Origin: JAUMBM01 sp964441755
GTDB lineage: Bacteria > Bacteroidota > Bacteroidia > Chitinophagales > Saprospiraceae
Length of the DNA: 64,000 nucleotides
Direction of reading: 5' to 3'
NCBI GenBank assembly: GCA_964441755.1
Contig: CAYTVG010000005.1
Coordinates: forward strand, 62,001-126,000
Shown here: positions 25,798-35,554 of the stretch, one piece after another
Numbering within the stretch: the first letter of the stretch is position 1
How the letters are laid out: each line of letters opens with the position of its first letter
Position numbers and translations under genes: made by a program
The notes under the pieces: model-generated
What the model was told of the DNA's origin: nothing
Database searches by the model: none
What the model saw: the letters and a program-made list of their open reading frames with translations, nothing else

Positions 25798-26742
25798 TCA
25801 ACCTTCAAAGAAAAGTGCTGATATTGAACGATGCTCGTGGGTGTTTCGGATGGCTCTGGCAAATAATTTGGCAGATGGGAGAACCTTGATTTTATCGGGC
25901 ATGGGTTGTCTGAGAGGTATGGTATCGCAGACGATGAGCTCAGACAGGGCCGAATTTTGGATATTTTCGTATGCCTGTCCGCTGAGTACGGGATGTGTAC
26001 AGAGCGCACGTACGCTTTTAGCGCCCTTTTTCATAATAATATCGGCTGCGCGGCAGAGCGTACCTGCTGTATCCACAAGGTCATCGATAAGGATAACATC
26101 GGCTCCTTCAACATCTCCGATGACTGTCATCTCAGCAATTTCATTGGCTTTTTTGCGATACTTATCGCAGATTACCAGTGGTCGGCTAAAATGTTTGGAG
26201 TATGCCCGTGTTCTTTTTACGCCGCCTACATCAGGAGAAGCGAAGACTACATTATCCATATTTTGCTGTTCCTGCAGGTAGGTCATATAGATGGCCTCAC
26301 TTCGCAGGTGATCAACGGGAATATCAAAGAAGCCCTGAATTTGGTCGGCATGAAAATCCATGGTCATAATTCGGTTGGCTCCGGCAGCCTGCAGCAGATT
26401 GGCGATTAGTTTGGCAGATATGGGTACGCGGGGCTTATCTTTTCGATCCTGACGAGCGTAGCCGAAGTAAGGGATTACGGCCGTGATATAGCCGGCAGAG
26501 GCTCTTTTGGCAGCATCAATCATCAACAGCAGCTCCATGAGTGTTTCATGTGGCTGAAATGTAGATGCTATGAAGAAGACGAAAGCACCGCGCACAGATT
26601 CGTTGATGACTGGCTGGATTTCGCCGTCGGAGAATCGGTTTACTTTTAGATCTCCGAGGCTTTGTCCATAGTGATCAGCAATTTTTTCTGCCAGATAACG
26701 AGAGGAGGAGCCGGAAAAAAGTTTTACTTCTACCAGGTTCAT
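25798..26742 (-). CDS. prs: Ribose-phosphate pyrophosphokinase
   Basis: 314 residues. The enzyme makes PRPP from ribose 5-phosphate and ATP for purine, pyrimidine, NAD, His and Trp synthesis. Visible motifs are SDGEIQPVINESVRG, YFGYARQDRKDKPR (ATP site), MDFHADQIQGFFDIPVDHL and the PRPP-binding loop VILIDDLVDTAGT. The start at 26742 fits the normal N-terminus (VEVKLFSGSSSRYLAEKIA); an in-frame ATG at 26784 adds 14 extra residues and comes right after the promoter-like box. The length is standard. PRPP synthase next to L25/ctc is a common bacterial pairing. Confidence 0.95.
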   Translation of the reverse strand: MNLVEVKLFSGSSSRYLAEKIADHYGQSLGDLKVNRFSDGEIQPVINESVRGAFVFFIASTFQPHETLMELLLMIDAAKRASAGYITAVIPYFGYARQDRKDKPRVPISAKLIANLLQAAGANRIMTMDFHADQIQGFFDIPVDHLRSEAIYMTYLQEQQNMDNVVFASPDVGGVKRTRAYSKHFSRPLVICDKYRKKANEIAEMTVIGDVEGADVILIDDLVDTAGTLCRAADIIMKKGAKSVRALCTHPVLSGQAYENIQNSALSELIVCDTIPLRQPMPDKIKVLPSAKLFARAIRNTHEHRSISALFFEG

Positions 26743-26794
26743 ACGATACAATTTTGGCCTGTCAGCACAGCTGTGTATACGCACATCAGCTGCG

Positions 26795-26802
26795 CAAAGG
26801 TA
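26795..26802 (-). promoter_or_regulatory. -7 box TACCTTTG for prs
   Basis: Exact TAnnTTTG on the minus strand, 52 nt before the start at 26742. No -33 partner is seen. Confidence 0.5.
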
Positions 26803-26848
26803 GCTATAATCGTTCTCTAATCCGAAAGGGAGGAGCTAAAAATGCAGG

Positions 26849-27661
26849 CTAGTGGACAAAATGCCTGAGCATGATAATCTCCTTAGGGGTGAGATAGCGA
26901 AAGAAACCCCTGGGCAGATTCTTCTTGGTAAGCCCTGCCAGATACACGCGATCCAATTTGAGAACCTCATAACCAAGAGATTCAAATATTCGCCTGACGA
27001 TGCGGTTGCGACCTACATGTATCTCTAATGTTATATTGTCTTTTTCCTGATCGGAGGCATAGTTGATCCATTTTACATTCACCAGGCCATCTTCGAGCGT
27101 GAGGCCTTGCTGAATTTTCTCGAGATCCGCTTTGGTAAGTGGGGTATTGAGTTTTGCCTGATAGACTTTGGGCACGCGGTGACTAGGGTGCGTGAGCTTT
27201 TTGGCCAGATCGCCATCATTGGTGAGCAGCAGCAGGCCTGTGGTATCTCGATCGAGGCGTCCTACGGGAAAAACCCGCTCACTAATTTTGTCACCTAGTA
27301 GATCCATGACTGTTTTACGGCCATTTTCGTCTTTCACGGAGGTTATGACACCTTTGGGTTTGTTTAGCAGAACGTATACCAAATTGGCTTCCGGCTGAAT
27401 TATTTTTCCACGATAGCTGACCTTATCTTCCTTAGCTACCTGATAGCCTGGTTCGTACATTGGTTGGCCATTGACACTTATTTGGCCGTGTTTTATGAGA
27501 TCAATCGCCTGTCGCCTACTGCAAATGCCGCAATGTGCAACATATTTATTGAGGCGCATATCTTCCGTTGCCTGAGCATCACGCTGAATGACAGGCGGTT
27601 TCCCTGTATTGGAAGCCCTGCTTTTGCGAAACTGATGCGTAGGGCGCTGCCCTTTAGCCAT
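26849..27661 (-). CDS. RsuA/RluB-family pseudouridine synthase
   Basis: 270 residues. A basic N-terminal extension is followed by an S4 RNA-binding domain (about 35-80: MRLNKYVAHCGICSRRQAIDLI) and the synthase domain with the catalytic Asp at 137 in GRLDRDTTGLLLLTNDG. Other family motifs are LLNKPKGVITS and VGRNRIVRRIFESLGYEV. The RluB/RluE/RluF/RsuA group converts uridine to pseudouridine in 23S or 16S rRNA; RluB (23S U2605) is the best guess. The gene starts 9 nt after fabH ends, so the two form an operon. Confidence 0.9.
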   Translation of the reverse strand: MAKGQRPTHQFRKSRASNTGKPPVIQRDAQATEDMRLNKYVAHCGICSRRQAIDLIKHGQISVNGQPMYEPGYQVAKEDKVSYRGKIIQPEANLVYVLLNKPKGVITSVKDENGRKTVMDLLGDKISERVFPVGRLDRDTTGLLLLTNDGDLAKKLTHPSHRVPKVYQAKLNTPLTKADLEKIQQGLTLEDGLVNVKWINYASDQEKDNITLEIHVGRNRIVRRIFESLGYEVLKLDRVYLAGLTKKNLPRGFFRYLTPKEIIMLRHFVH

Positions 27662-27670
27662 GATGATAAA

Positions 27671-28663
27671 TTAGTTGTAGGCCCATTTGATATATATGGC
27701 ACCCCAGGTGAAACCGCCGCCAAAAGCAGTGAGAATGATGTTATCCCCTTTGTGTAATTGGCTCTCGTAATCCCAAAGACACAAGGGCAGCGTAGCTGCT
27801 GTGGTGTTACCGTAGCGGTGTATATTTATCATCACTCGTTCCAGCGGGAAGTCGGCCATGCGAGCCACCGTTTCAATAATCCGGTTGTTGGCCTGGTGAG
27901 GAACCAACCAGGCTATATCATCATTGCTAAGATTGTTTCGCTTCATGACCTGCATGACAACATCGCTCATGCCCGAGACAGCTGCCTTGAAGACAGGTGC
28001 ACCATTTTGATACACAAAATGCTCCCGTGCCATGACAGTCTCAATACTAGCCGGAGAACGAGATCCTCCGCTTTTCATACGCAGGAATTCAGCGCCACGA
28101 CCATCACTCTTGAGCGAGTAGTCCATGATACCCAGTTCTTCGGTGGTTGGTTCCAGCAGCACAGCGCCCGCCCCGTCGCCAAACAGTACACAGGTTGTGC
28201 GGTCAGTGTAATCAACAATTGAAGACATCTTGTCAGCGCCAACTACAATAACTTTCTTGTGTTGCCCACTCTCCACGAACTTGGCACCCACCGTGAGTGC
28301 GTATAAAAAACCGGAACAGGCAGCATTTACATCAAAGCAGAAAGCATTTTCCATGCCTACGGCAGCCGCGATAAGGTTAGCAGTATCCGGGAAGACCATA
28401 TCACCGGTTACCGTAGCACAAATTACGAGATCAATCTCCCCGGGATCCGTATTTGTTTTTGCCAGCAGTCCTTTGGCAGCTTCTATGCCCATGACAGATG
28501 TCCCTAGTCCTTCCCCTTTCAATATGTGGCGCTCCTTGATACCTGTACGGGTGGTAATCCATTCATCAGAGGTGTCAACCATGGTTTCCAGCTCTGCGTT
28601 CGTCAGAATATAATCAGGCACATAGCCTTGAACGCCAGTGATGGCAGCTCTTATTTTACCCAT
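27671..28663 (-). CDS. fabH: 3-oxoacyl-ACP synthase III
   Basis: 330 residues of the thiolase fold. The catalytic triad is Cys116 (NAACSGF), His256 (VPHQANNRI) and Asn286 (IHRYGNTTAAT), the exact FabH spacing. FabH starts fatty-acid synthesis by condensing an acyl-CoA primer with malonyl-ACP; in Bacteroidota branched primers are common. The start at 28663 gives the usual MGKIRAAITGVQGYVP N-terminus; the longer in-frame ATG at 28684 adds MLLKFFF only. It is co-transcribed with the downstream pseudouridine synthase (9-nt gap). A second FabH copy elsewhere cannot be excluded. Confidence 0.94.
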   Translation of the reverse strand: MGKIRAAITGVQGYVPDYILTNAELETMVDTSDEWITTRTGIKERHILKGEGLGTSVMGIEAAKGLLAKTNTDPGEIDLVICATVTGDMVFPDTANLIAAAVGMENAFCFDVNAACSGFLYALTVGAKFVESGQHKKVIVVGADKMSSIVDYTDRTTCVLFGDGAGAVLLEPTTEELGIMDYSLKSDGRGAEFLRMKSGGSRSPASIETVMAREHFVYQNGAPVFKAAVSGMSDVVMQVMKRNNLSNDDIAWLVPHQANNRIIETVARMADFPLERVMINIHRYGNTTAATLPLCLWDYESQLHKGDNIILTAFGGGFTWGAIYIKWAYN

Positions 28664-28757
28664 GAAAAAAAATTTGAGGAGCAAATGTGTTCAAAAACGT
28701 CGCAAGGTAATAAATAATCGGTACACAGCTGCTACAGTATTTGTGCTAATTACGACC

Positions 28758-30338
28758 TCATTCTTCCGAGCCGTAAGGAGGATGAGCCTCTTCAATAACT
28801 AAATCCTCTTTGTACGAAATCAGTAGAAGTCCTACAAATGTAATCATACCATTCAAGGCTATGATCAGGAAACCAAAAGAGAATCCAAAAAGTAAACTGG
28901 CCGAGTTGCTTTCAATAAAGTAGGAGAGCACAGGTGCCAACAGGCAAATGATTACCACCAGATTGATGCGTTGCAACCAGGAAGGAAGCTTGCTGCCCCA
29001 GCTGTATTCTGTCAAATCAAGTACTTCCCGAATTTTGAGCGGGGTCAGTATGCCAAAAGCAAATAGCCCCAGCAAAGGACCATAGGTGTAGCCGGCAGCA
29101 ACAAACAACTTGTTGATTACAGCTTCATTATTCCATGCGTGAAATATGAGGATTACAATCAGTGTAAGCACTGAAAATCCAATGTGTACCTTTGTTCGAA
29201 CGCGTTTCTCCTCAACAGAGGAAAGTTGGCGCTTCTCGAAATTGAGGAAATCTATGCAAAAAGCAGTCGTGAGGGCCGTCAGGGTCGAATCTGCACTGGA
29301 AAAAGCAGCTGCAATTAAGCCCAAAATAAAGAAAATTCCGGCAGTGGCAGGTAGATGGGAAAGCGCTACAATAGGGTATAGATAGTCGGAGCGATCAGGA
29401 GGCTCAATGCCTACGGAGCCTGTATACAAGTAAAGAGCGGCACCCAAGGACAAAAATAAAATATTTGAAATGAACAGTATGAGTGAAAATAGCAGCATAT
29501 TTTTCTGTGCGTCACGAATGCTGGGACAACTGAGGTTCTTTTGCATCATATCCTGGTCCAGCCCTGTCATCACTATGGTAATCAAGGCACCACTGATAAA
29601 CTGTTTGAAAAAATTATTGGGGTCAGCCCAGCCTCCCTCAAAAAAGAACACTTTGCTCATGTCATTCTTTATGATGTCTCCTGCCAGGCCAATGAGAGAT
29701 GTTTCGAGAGCATCACTGATAAACATGATAGTGAGAAAAACAGCCAACAACATGGCTACTGTCTGAAGTGTGTCGGTGATCACAATCGTTTTGAGGCCTC
29801 CCCTGAAGGTATACAGCCAAATCAGTAACAGGATGACACTTACCGTCCCGGCCAACGGTATGCCAAACGCGTCAAATGCGAACAGCTGCAGTACGATAGC
29901 CACCAAATACAACCTGAATGACGAACCAATCATACGAGAGACCAAAAAATAAAATGACCCCGTCTTATACGAGTAATAGCCTAGACGCTCCTCAAGGTAG
30001 CTGTATATGGAGGTGAGCTTCATACGATAGTACAAAGGCATAAGAACCAATGCGACTACTGCATAGCCCAACATATAGCCCATGACTACCTGCAGGTAAG
30101 AGAAATCCTGATTAGCGCCCTCAACACCTACCTTGCCCGGAATGGAAATAAAGGTGACACCCGACAGGCTGGCACCAATCATGCCGATGGCAACAAGCAT
30201 CCAGTTGGACTTACGCCCGGCCATGAAAAAGCTTTCACTATCTGTATTTTTGCCCGTCATGTATGAAATCAGCATCAGGACGGCAAAGTAGCATGCTATA
30301 AATGCGAGTATAGTAATCGCGGAGAGTTGTTGTATCAT
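28758..30338 (-). CDS. Sodium:solute symporter family transporter
   Basis: 526 residues, about 13-14 transmembrane helices, LeuT-like fold of the SSS family. Typical segments are SESFFMAGRKSNWMLVAIGM and SLSGVTFISIPGKVG in the first helices, LWLYTFRGGLKTIVITDTLQ (part) and a later AAAFSSADSTLTALTTAF with the Na2-site Ser residues. Family members import sugars, amino acids, proline or pantothenate with sodium. The branch seen here is usually annotated without a substrate. The gene is divergent from the SulP transporter, and its leader contains a strong hairpin (30375-30406). Confidence 0.9.
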   Translation of the reverse strand: MIQQLSAITILAFIACYFAVLMLISYMTGKNTDSESFFMAGRKSNWMLVAIGMIGASLSGVTFISIPGKVGVEGANQDFSYLQVVMGYMLGYAVVALVLMPLYYRMKLTSIYSYLEERLGYYSYKTGSFYFLVSRMIGSSFRLYLVAIVLQLFAFDAFGIPLAGTVSVILLLIWLYTFRGGLKTIVITDTLQTVAMLLAVFLTIMFISDALETSLIGLAGDIIKNDMSKVFFFEGGWADPNNFFKQFISGALITIVMTGLDQDMMQKNLSCPSIRDAQKNMLLFSLILFISNILFLSLGAALYLYTGSVGIEPPDRSDYLYPIVALSHLPATAGIFFILGLIAAAFSSADSTLTALTTAFCIDFLNFEKRQLSSVEEKRVRTKVHIGFSVLTLIVILIFHAWNNEAVINKLFVAAGYTYGPLLGLFAFGILTPLKIREVLDLTEYSWGSKLPSWLQRINLVVIICLLAPVLSYFIESNSASLLFGFSFGFLIIALNGMITFVGLLLISYKEDLVIEEAHPPYGSEE

Positions 30339-30374
30339 CTGTATTCCCTTGGCAATAATTGAGATGCCTCAGTA

Positions 30375-30406
30375 CAAATTTTGGCTGCTGATACAGCCAA
30401 AGTTTG
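30375..30406. repeat. Hairpin in the symporter leader
   Basis: Near-perfect 13-bp inverted repeat CAAATTTTGGCTG/CAGCCAAAGTTTG with a 6-nt loop, 36 bases before the symporter start on the minus strand. One T:G wobble. Operator or leader structure; not a terminator, as no T tail follows. Confidence 0.5.
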
Positions 30407-30632
30407 TAATAAACGGGCGCTCATGTTGATGTTAAACGGATGCTTGTTTGGTTCTGAAGTTAGCCGCAACGGGCGGCAAAGTGCTTTGGAGACAGCCTCC
30501 TAGTTATGCAATAGTGCCAAACAGGCAGCTTTTATAAATCGGTCACTGGCAAATATAAAAATAATCGGGGAAATTGAACAATCTCCCGATCAAATGGTAT
30601 TCCTACTTATAATCAAAGCTTTACTACCACCT

Positions 30633-32174
30633 ATGATGAAATACATCAAAACTATAAACAAAGATTTTCCTGCCGGACTTGTTGTTTTTCTTGTGGCATT
30701 ACCTCTTTGTCTGGGCATCGCCCTTGCTTCCGGGGCTCCGCTGATGGCCGGGCTTATCAGTGGCATCATTGGGGGCATAGTCGTCGGATTTCTTAGCGGT
30801 TCTCATCTGAGTGTCTCGGGACCGGCTGCCGGCCTTACGGTTATTGTATTGGATGCAATCACTGAATTGGGTACATTCAACCTTTTCCTCACCGCTGTAG
30901 TGATTGCCGGTTTGCTGCAACTCATATTGGGTTTTGTACGCGCGGGCATTATCGGCCTGTATTTTCCGGTATCTGTTATCAAAGGTATGCTGGCAGCAAT
31001 AGGTATTATTCTCATTATGAAGCAGCTGCCTCATTTTTTGGGGATTGATTCCGACGCTTTTGGAGAAATCAATTTTATGGGTACTGACGGTCGCAACACG
31101 TTTGAGGCTATTGCATATGCTTTTACGCACGTCCAGCCGGGGGCAATGACAATCGGGTTGATCTCGCTTGGTATAATTGTCCTTTGGGATAGCTGGTTGA
31201 AAAATTTCTACAAATCACTGAAAATCGTTCCGGGAGCTCTGTTGGCAGTGGTAGCTGCTGTACTAATTAACAGTTTTTTCGTATCATCTTCTTCTTCACT
31301 TACGCTGGATCAGACACATCTGGTGCAAATCCCTACTTTTTCGGTGAATGATTTGGGGGGTGTCTTTATACTGCCTGATATGAGTGGGCTGCTGCGTTTT
31401 GATGTATGGAAGGTGGCTGTTGTTATTGCTATCATCGCCAGTCTGGAAACCTTACTCAGTGTTGAAGCTGTTGACAAGCTGGATCCTCACCGACGCAATA
31501 CACCTACTGATCAGGAGCTTAAAGCCCAGGGAATTGGCAATATGCTGAGTGGTCTGGTTGGTGGCTTGCCCATGACGGCTGTCATTGTGCGAAGTACTGC
31601 CAACCTCGAGGCGGGTGCCCACTCCAAAATGTCTGCTGTTTACCACGGCATACTGTTGTTGGTATGTGTCACATTGATTCCGGGAGTGCTCAACATGATT
31701 CCACTTTCCTCACTTGCAGCCGTATTGTTGGTAGTGGGTTTCAAACTTACTAAGCCGGCACTGTACAAAATGCAGTTTCAGCATGGCGTCCGTCAGTTTG
31801 TGCCCTTTGTTGTTACTGTGGGGGCAATTCTGCTGTCCGATCTCTTAGTGGGGATTTTGATTGGTATGACAGTAGCTATTTTTTATATCCTGAAGACTAA
31901 CTACAATACGCCCTACTTTTATCACGAGGAAGAGATCCCTTCGAGTGGTACACAAAGACGCATCAAGTTAGTGCTTTCAGAGCATGTATCTTTCCTCAAC
32001 AAAGCTTCATTGCTGAAAACACTGGAGGAGCTTCCGGCTAATAGTGAGGTAATTATAGATGGTTCTCAGGCAGTAGAGATTGATTTTGATGCACTTAATA
32101 TTCTTTATGACTTCCGTGAGTCAGCGAAAGAAAAGAATATTGAGTTGAAACTTGAGCACATTCCTGAGGTATAG
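30633..32174 (+). CDS. SulP-type anion transporter with STAS domain
   Basis: 513 residues. The membrane part (1-400) has the SulP landmarks FPAGLVVFLVALPLCLGIA, SGPAAGLTVIV, and the late helices with SLETLLSVEAVDKLDPHRR and LPMTAVIVRSTANLEAGAHSK. A C-terminal STAS domain (about 435-513) ends with VDFDALNILYDF-like residues. In bacteria close relatives move bicarbonate or sulfate; the DKLDPHRR form is common in putative bicarbonate transporters, often beside a carbonic anhydrase, which is absent here. ATGs at 30633 and 30636 fit the start, while one at 30594 would add a non-conserved stretch. Confidence 0.88.
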   Translation: MMKYIKTINKDFPAGLVVFLVALPLCLGIALASGAPLMAGLISGIIGGIVVGFLSGSHLSVSGPAAGLTVIVLDAITELGTFNLFLTAVVIAGLLQLILGFVRAGIIGLYFPVSVIKGMLAAIGIILIMKQLPHFLGIDSDAFGEINFMGTDGRNTFEAIAYAFTHVQPGAMTIGLISLGIIVLWDSWLKNFYKSLKIVPGALLAVVAAVLINSFFVSSSSSLTLDQTHLVQIPTFSVNDLGGVFILPDMSGLLRFDVWKVAVVIAIIASLETLLSVEAVDKLDPHRRNTPTDQELKAQGIGNMLSGLVGGLPMTAVIVRSTANLEAGAHSKMSAVYHGILLLVCVTLIPGVLNMIPLSSLAAVLLVVGFKLTKPALYKMQFQHGVRQFVPFVVTVGAILLSDLLVGILIGMTVAIFYILKTNYNTPYFYHEEEIPSSGTQRRIKLVLSEHVSFLNKASLLKTLEELPANSEVIIDGSQAVEIDFDALNILYDFRESAKEKNIELKLEHIPEV

Positions 32175-32215
32175 CTAATAAAATGGGCGCACCTGAGGGC
32201 GTCCATTTTATTAGC
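32174..32215. terminator. Bidirectional terminator between SulP gene and uvrA
   Basis: 17-bp stem GCTAATAAAATGGGCGC/GCGTCCATTTTATTAGC with one G:U pair and an 8-nt loop. It starts at the SulP stop codon and lies 18 nt past the uvrA stop. Confidence 0.8.
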
Positions 32216-32232
32216 TTCACAGCAATCTGATT

Positions 32233-35106
32233 TCAAAATTTTTGCCGGAGGTATCTCCCTGTTATACTGTCGGGAACGGCGATAAGGTCCTCGGGTCTGC
32301 CGGCAAACACTAGTTGTCCCCCTCTTTCACCTGCTTCAGGCCCCAGATCAATTACCCAGTCTGCTGCTTTAATTACATCCTGATTGTGTTCTACGACCAG
32401 TACACTGTGCCCTTTGTTGACAAGTGCGTTCAGGGCATCGAGCAATTTTTGAACGTCGTGAAAATGCAGACCCGTTGTTGGTTCATCAAAAATAAACAGC
32501 AACTGCTGCCGCTCACCTTCCTTGCCCAAAAAGCTGGCAAGTTTTACCCGCTGAGCTTCCCCTCCTGAAAGAGTGCTTGAGCTTTGACCCAGCTGTACGT
32601 AGCCAAGCCCCACGTCGTATAAGGGTTTTATTTTGCTTACAATATCCTTATTCCCTGCGAAAAAGCTGAGCGCTTCCTCAATGCTGAGGCATAAGATCTC
32701 GTGGATATTTTTTCCATTGTAGCTAATTTCCAGGATTTCGGATTTGAAGCGCTTCCCTTTACATTCCTCGCACTCGAGCCGAACATCAGCCAGGAACTGC
32801 ATTTCTATGACGTTTTCGCCTTCTCCTTTACAACTATCGCAACGCCCCCCGTCGACATTGAATGAAAAATGGGCGGGTTTTAGTCCTCTCAGTTTGGCCA
32901 GTTGCTGACTAGCCATCAGATTTCGGATGGCATCGTAAGCTTTAACATAGGTGATGGGATTAGACCGCGAGGACCTTCCAATAGGTTGCTGGTTGACGAG
33001 TTCTACTTCATGCAGCGCTTTCAAATCACCTTCAATACCTGCATGCTGCCCGGGTGTTTGCCCTGTCTCGCCAAAGTGTTGTTTGAGTGCAGGGTAGAGA
33101 ATATCTTTGACCAGACTGGTTTTGCCGCTTCCTGATACACCGGACACTACTGTCAGGGTATTGAGCGGAATGTCTACTGTGAGATTTTTGAGGTTATTCT
33201 GACAGGCGTTTTTAATGCGTATGAAAGACCTGACAGGCCGCCGTTGTTCAGGTATGGGTATTTGCAGCCTTTCGCTCATGTAGCCGGCAGTGAGGCTGTC
33301 GTTGGCTTCTGTGTAGATATTTTCATAAGGACCTGCAAATACGACTTTTCCACCATGAACGCCGGCTTCGGGGCCGATATCAACCAGGTAGTCTGCATTG
33401 CGTATAACATCTTCCTCGTGCTCCACTACAATGACCGTATTGCCGAGATCCCTTAATTCTTTAAGCACTTTAACCAAGCGCGCAGTATCGCGTGGATGCA
33501 GACCTACACTGGGTTCATCTAGTATGTACATAGAAGCCGTGAGGTTACTGCCCAGCGTTCGGGTAAGATTGATTCGCTGTGTTTCTCCACCACTGAGGGT
33601 GTTGGACAAACGGCCTAAGGTGAGATAGCCTAGTCCCAGGTCACACATAAACCTAAGCCTGCTTTCAACCTCGGTCAGTAGTCTGCGCCCGACCTGTCGG
33701 TCAAAATCAGACAGGGGCAGTTGTTCAAACCAAGGCAGTAACTGTTCGACGGGCTGATCCAGCAATTCTGACAGGGACTTATTGTCTATTTTTACATAAC
33801 TCGCTTCCTTGCGCAGGCGGCTTCCCTCGCAGAGGGGGCAGCGCGTGCGGCCCCTGAAGCGAGCCAGCGTAATTCGGTTCTGTATCTTATAGGTTTTTTC
33901 TTCTAGCTCTTTAAAAAAGCCGTCAATCCCCGGAAATTCACCCTTACCCTTCCATAATAATTTGCGCTGGGCCGCGGTCAGATCACGATATGGACGATGT
34001 ACGGGGAAATCAAACTGGTGTGACAACTCCAGGAAGTAGTTGAGCCATTCTCCGAATTTTTCTCCCTTCCAACAAGCAATGGCGCCTTCGTAAACAGACA
34101 GCGATTGGTCGGGTATGACCTTGGACTCATCTATACCCATGACCATACTGAAGCCTTCACAGCTGGGACAGGCACCATAGGAATTGTTGAAATTAAATAG
34201 CTGCGGACTAGGCTCTAAAAAAGTAATGCCGTCAAGTTCAAATCGGTTGTTGAAAACCCGGGGATTACCATCGAAAGTATCCACAAGACACTCTCCTTCA
34301 CTTTCGTAAAAAGTGGTCTGCACTGAATCTGCAATTCTCTTTGTGAGCTCTTCATCGGCTGCCTTCATGACAAAGCGATCGATCAATATGCTGATCTGTT
34401 CCTCCTGAAGGCTGGCTATTGTTTGCTGCAAACGGGGATCATCACGTTCGAGCCAATCCTGCATTTGTTCCAGCTGTCCGTTGACGCTAATGCGTGTGTA
34501 GCCCTTCTGCATCAGAAGCTGCAGCTCCTGCCGAAACAAACGGTCGGCATACTTATGAGGTATGGGGCAAAGCAGTTGTACCCGGCTGCCTTCGGGTAGC
34601 TGCAAAAGGTAGTCGACTACGTCGGAGACTTCGTGCTTTTTGACCAGTTCGCCAGATACAGGGGAGTAGGTTTTGCCTATTCGCGCATATAGAAGTCGCA
34701 GAAAATCGTAAATTTCTGTCAGAGTACCTACCGTAGACCGCGCATTGGCCGTACTCACTTTTTGCTCTATAGCAATAGCAGGACAGATACCCCGGATATA
34801 GTCTACATCCGGCTTTTGCATCCTCACCAGGAACTGCCGGGCATAGGCAGAAAGGCTTTCCACATATCGCCGCTGACCCTCTGCAAAAAGTGTATCCATA
34901 GTGATGGATGACTTGCCTGAACCCGACAGACCCGTCACCACAACCAACTTATTTTTGGGGATGAATAAATCTACATTTTGGAGATTATTGGCTCTGGCGC
35001 CTTTGATAAAGATGCCTCTGCGCAGCGCAGCCTTACTCTGTGGCTGATCTTCCGTTTCTGTGTATAAATGGTTGGTTGTTGTATCCGGCATAACTTGTTG
35101 CAGCAT
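32233..35106 (-). CDS. uvrA: Excinuclease ABC subunit A
   Basis: 957 residues from the start at 35106 (35091 is also possible). UvrA is the damage-recognising ATPase of nucleotide excision repair and loads UvrB. Two ABC modules are present: the first Walker A is TGLSGSGKSSI, the signature LSGGETQRINL; the second Walker A is SGVSGSGKTSLV, the signature LSGGEAQRVKL. Zinc-finger cysteines are seen as CPLC and as CDSC plus CEEC. The frame runs on upstream to 35223, but that stretch overlaps the tRNA-Gln terminator hairpin, which supports the shorter start. Full length for the family. Confidence 0.96.
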   Translation of the reverse strand: MLQQVMPDTTTNHLYTETEDQPQSKAALRRGIFIKGARANNLQNVDLFIPKNKLVVVTGLSGSGKSSITMDTLFAEGQRRYVESLSAYARQFLVRMQKPDVDYIRGICPAIAIEQKVSTANARSTVGTLTEIYDFLRLLYARIGKTYSPVSGELVKKHEVSDVVDYLLQLPEGSRVQLLCPIPHKYADRLFRQELQLLMQKGYTRISVNGQLEQMQDWLERDDPRLQQTIASLQEEQISILIDRFVMKAADEELTKRIADSVQTTFYESEGECLVDTFDGNPRVFNNRFELDGITFLEPSPQLFNFNNSYGACPSCEGFSMVMGIDESKVIPDQSLSVYEGAIACWKGEKFGEWLNYFLELSHQFDFPVHRPYRDLTAAQRKLLWKGKGEFPGIDGFFKELEEKTYKIQNRITLARFRGRTRCPLCEGSRLRKEASYVKIDNKSLSELLDQPVEQLLPWFEQLPLSDFDRQVGRRLLTEVESRLRFMCDLGLGYLTLGRLSNTLSGGETQRINLTRTLGSNLTASMYILDEPSVGLHPRDTARLVKVLKELRDLGNTVIVVEHEEDVIRNADYLVDIGPEAGVHGGKVVFAGPYENIYTEANDSLTAGYMSERLQIPIPEQRRPVRSFIRIKNACQNNLKNLTVDIPLNTLTVVSGVSGSGKTSLVKDILYPALKQHFGETGQTPGQHAGIEGDLKALHEVELVNQQPIGRSSRSNPITYVKAYDAIRNLMASQQLAKLRGLKPAHFSFNVDGGRCDSCKGEGENVIEMQFLADVRLECEECKGKRFKSEILEISYNGKNIHEILCLSIEEALSFFAGNKDIVSKIKPLYDVGLGYVQLGQSSSTLSGGEAQRVKLASFLGKEGERQQLLFIFDEPTTGLHFHDVQKLLDALNALVNKGHSVLVVEHNQDVIKAADWVIDLGPEAGERGGQLVFAGRPEDLIAVPDSITGRYLRQKF

Positions 35107-35189
35107 GAGATTTTTACAACAACCCAAAGAAGGTATCTGTTGCAAACTGCAGGTCAAAAGTGATTTTATCGCGCAATAGTGTATAAAAA

Positions 35190-35220
35190 AAAGTGGCTCG
35201 CACAATCTGCGAACCACTTT
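35190..35220 (-). terminator. Terminator of tRNA-Gln
   Basis: Stem AAAGTGG-x-TCGCA / TGCGA-x-CCACTTT with a CAATC loop and one C/A mismatch. On the minus strand TTTTTT follows. Confidence 0.85.
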
Positions 35221-35226
35221 CAACTT

Positions 35227-35299
35227 GTAGACCTACAAGGATTCGAACCTTGACAGACGGAACCAAAATCCGGAGTGCTACCGTTACACCATAGGTCTA
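35227..35299 (-). tRNA. tRNA-Gln (anticodon TTG)
   Basis: On the minus strand: acceptor TAGACCT/AGGTCTA, D-loop with GGTGTAACGGTAGC, anticodon loop TTTTGGT with anticodon TTG, T-arm CAAGGTTCGAATCCTTG. CCA is not encoded. Promoter upstream and terminator right after. Confidence 0.94.
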
Positions 35300-35346
35300 T
35301 TCCAGCATAAATGCCAAGCAGCAGCACTGTTTCACATTTAGCGGTG

Positions 35347-35377
35347 CAAAGATAAAATGCTTTTCAGTTTTTTACAA
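35347..35377 (-). promoter_or_regulatory. Promoter of tRNA-Gln
   Basis: On the minus strand: TTG (35377-35375), 20-nt spacer, TATCTTTG (35354-35347), about 48 nt before the mature tRNA. Confidence 0.7.
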
Positions 35378-35554
35378 GTAATGTGCAGATAATTTTTTTA
35401 TTGGCTTTGTAGCTGTATGAAGTCAGGCCGCGACAAATAGCTTTTTGTTATTGATAATCAGTGGGAAGAGATGGTAGTTTGTCCGCCATTAAGCCTCTGT
35501 ATTACTTTTTTTCAACAAAAAGAACGGCCTTTGGTTAGGTACAAAAACGAGTGT

